A stretch of DNA of 5,689 nucleotides from an uncultured Clostridia bacterium. Lineage in GTDB: Bacteria > Bacillota > Clostridia > Oscillospirales > Acutalibacteraceae. Of the stretch, positions 5,559 to 5,689 are shown one piece after another. Made by a program: the position numbers and the translations under genes. The notes beneath the pieces were generated by a model. It was not told where the DNA came from. It did no database searches and was given only the letters and a program-made list of their open reading frames with translations. Every line of letters starts with the position of its first letter. The first letter of the stretch is position 1. The DNA lies in NCBI GenBank assembly GCA_937901145.1, contig CALCHE010000125.1:1-5689 (forward strand), written 5' to 3'.

Positions 5559-5584
5559 AACGCTAAGTGCTAAACGCAAAACGG
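5557..5584. repeat. Second 7-bp tandem array (TAARYGC units)
   Basis: Heptamers TAAACGC, TAAGTGC, TAAACGC and a degenerate AAAACGG follow the terminator, overlapping it by two bases. Rephased, they read CGCTAAG, TGCTAAA, CGCAAAA (5561-5581), consensus YGC(T/A)AAR. This resembles the minus-strand unit YGCAGAR of the array at 99-126, so the two arrays look like diverged members of one family in opposite orientation. Confidence 0.6.
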
Positions 5585-5623
5585 GCGTGTAGTGTTTCGG
5601 GAAACTGTAAATGATTCACCGTT

Positions 5624-5689
5624 AAATTGACAAATCGTAGAGACATGTATCTGTTTTAATATTGTGGCGGGGTATGGTCACCCCGCCCT
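5624..5689. repeat. GC-rich palindromic intergenic repeat, right copy (cut by window edge)
   Basis: Positions 5656-5689 match 1-34 at 32 of 34 bases, with the same 8-bp inverted repeat GGCGGGGT (5666-5673) and ACCCCGCC (5680-5687). The left arm AAATTGACAAATCGT (5624-5638) is the near-complement of TCGATTTGTTAATTT at 42-56. This copy therefore shows the left part of the unit while the copy at the window start shows the right part. Between them they suggest a full element of about 85-90 bp. No open reading frame is present from 5559 to the end. Confidence 0.72.

Noticed and set aside
5591..5606. Small hairpin GTTT-CGGG-AAAC after the second heptamer array as another terminator
   Set aside because: The stem is only 4 bp (5594-5597/5602-5605), with no T-tract, and lies after a convincing terminator.
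1..5689. Composite transposon or genomic island bounded by the flanking repeats
   Set aside because: No transposase, integrase or tRNA target is present, the flanked genes include housekeeping rpe and era, and base and codon use look uniform along the window.

Overview
The window looks like a chromosomal stretch from a low-to-mid GC, Gram-positive, strictly anaerobic Firmicute, most likely a gut Clostridia member of the Oscillospiraceae/Ruminococcaceae type. This rests on the strong purine-rich Shine-Dalgarno sites, the Rnf-family genes, a clostridial-type Era, and intergenic heptamer and GC-rich palindrome repeats of a kind common in such genomes. It is inference, not a database match.

Layout: positions 1-220 hold no gene. 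They carry half of a GC-rich palindromic repeat (1-56), a 7-bp tandem array (99-126) and a sigma-70/SigA-type promoter (152-181). Six genes follow, all on the + strand: rpe (221-883), three short-spaced or overlapping genes for divergent RnfD, RnfE and RnfA membrane subunits (916-1932, 1929-2714, 2711-3304), a membrane-anchored DUF4015-type glycosidase-like protein (3405-4634) and era (4647-5534). I see no terminator until the clean hairpin at 5535-5558 right after era, so a single rpe-to-era transcription unit is plausible. An extra start point could lie in the structured 100-nt gap before 3405. Beyond the terminator come a second, related heptamer array (5557-5584) and the other half of the same palindromic repeat (5624-5689).

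Functionally, rpe (pentose phosphate pathway) and era (30S ribosome maturation) are housekeeping genes. The unusual part is between them. A normal Rnf ferredoxin:NAD+ oxidoreductase has subunits C, D, G, E, A and B. Here only the integral membrane subunits D, E and A are present, in the canonical relative order, with no room for C, G or B. Residues expected to hold cofactors are also missing: the covalent-FMN threonine in D, one of the two iron-sulfur cysteines in E, and both in A. The three proteins may therefore form a membrane complex that has kept the Rnf fold but lost normal Rnf electron transfer. This reduced D-E-A module, coupled to a surface glycosidase-like protein, is the best candidate in the window for an undescribed system. 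Its function cannot be read from the sequence.
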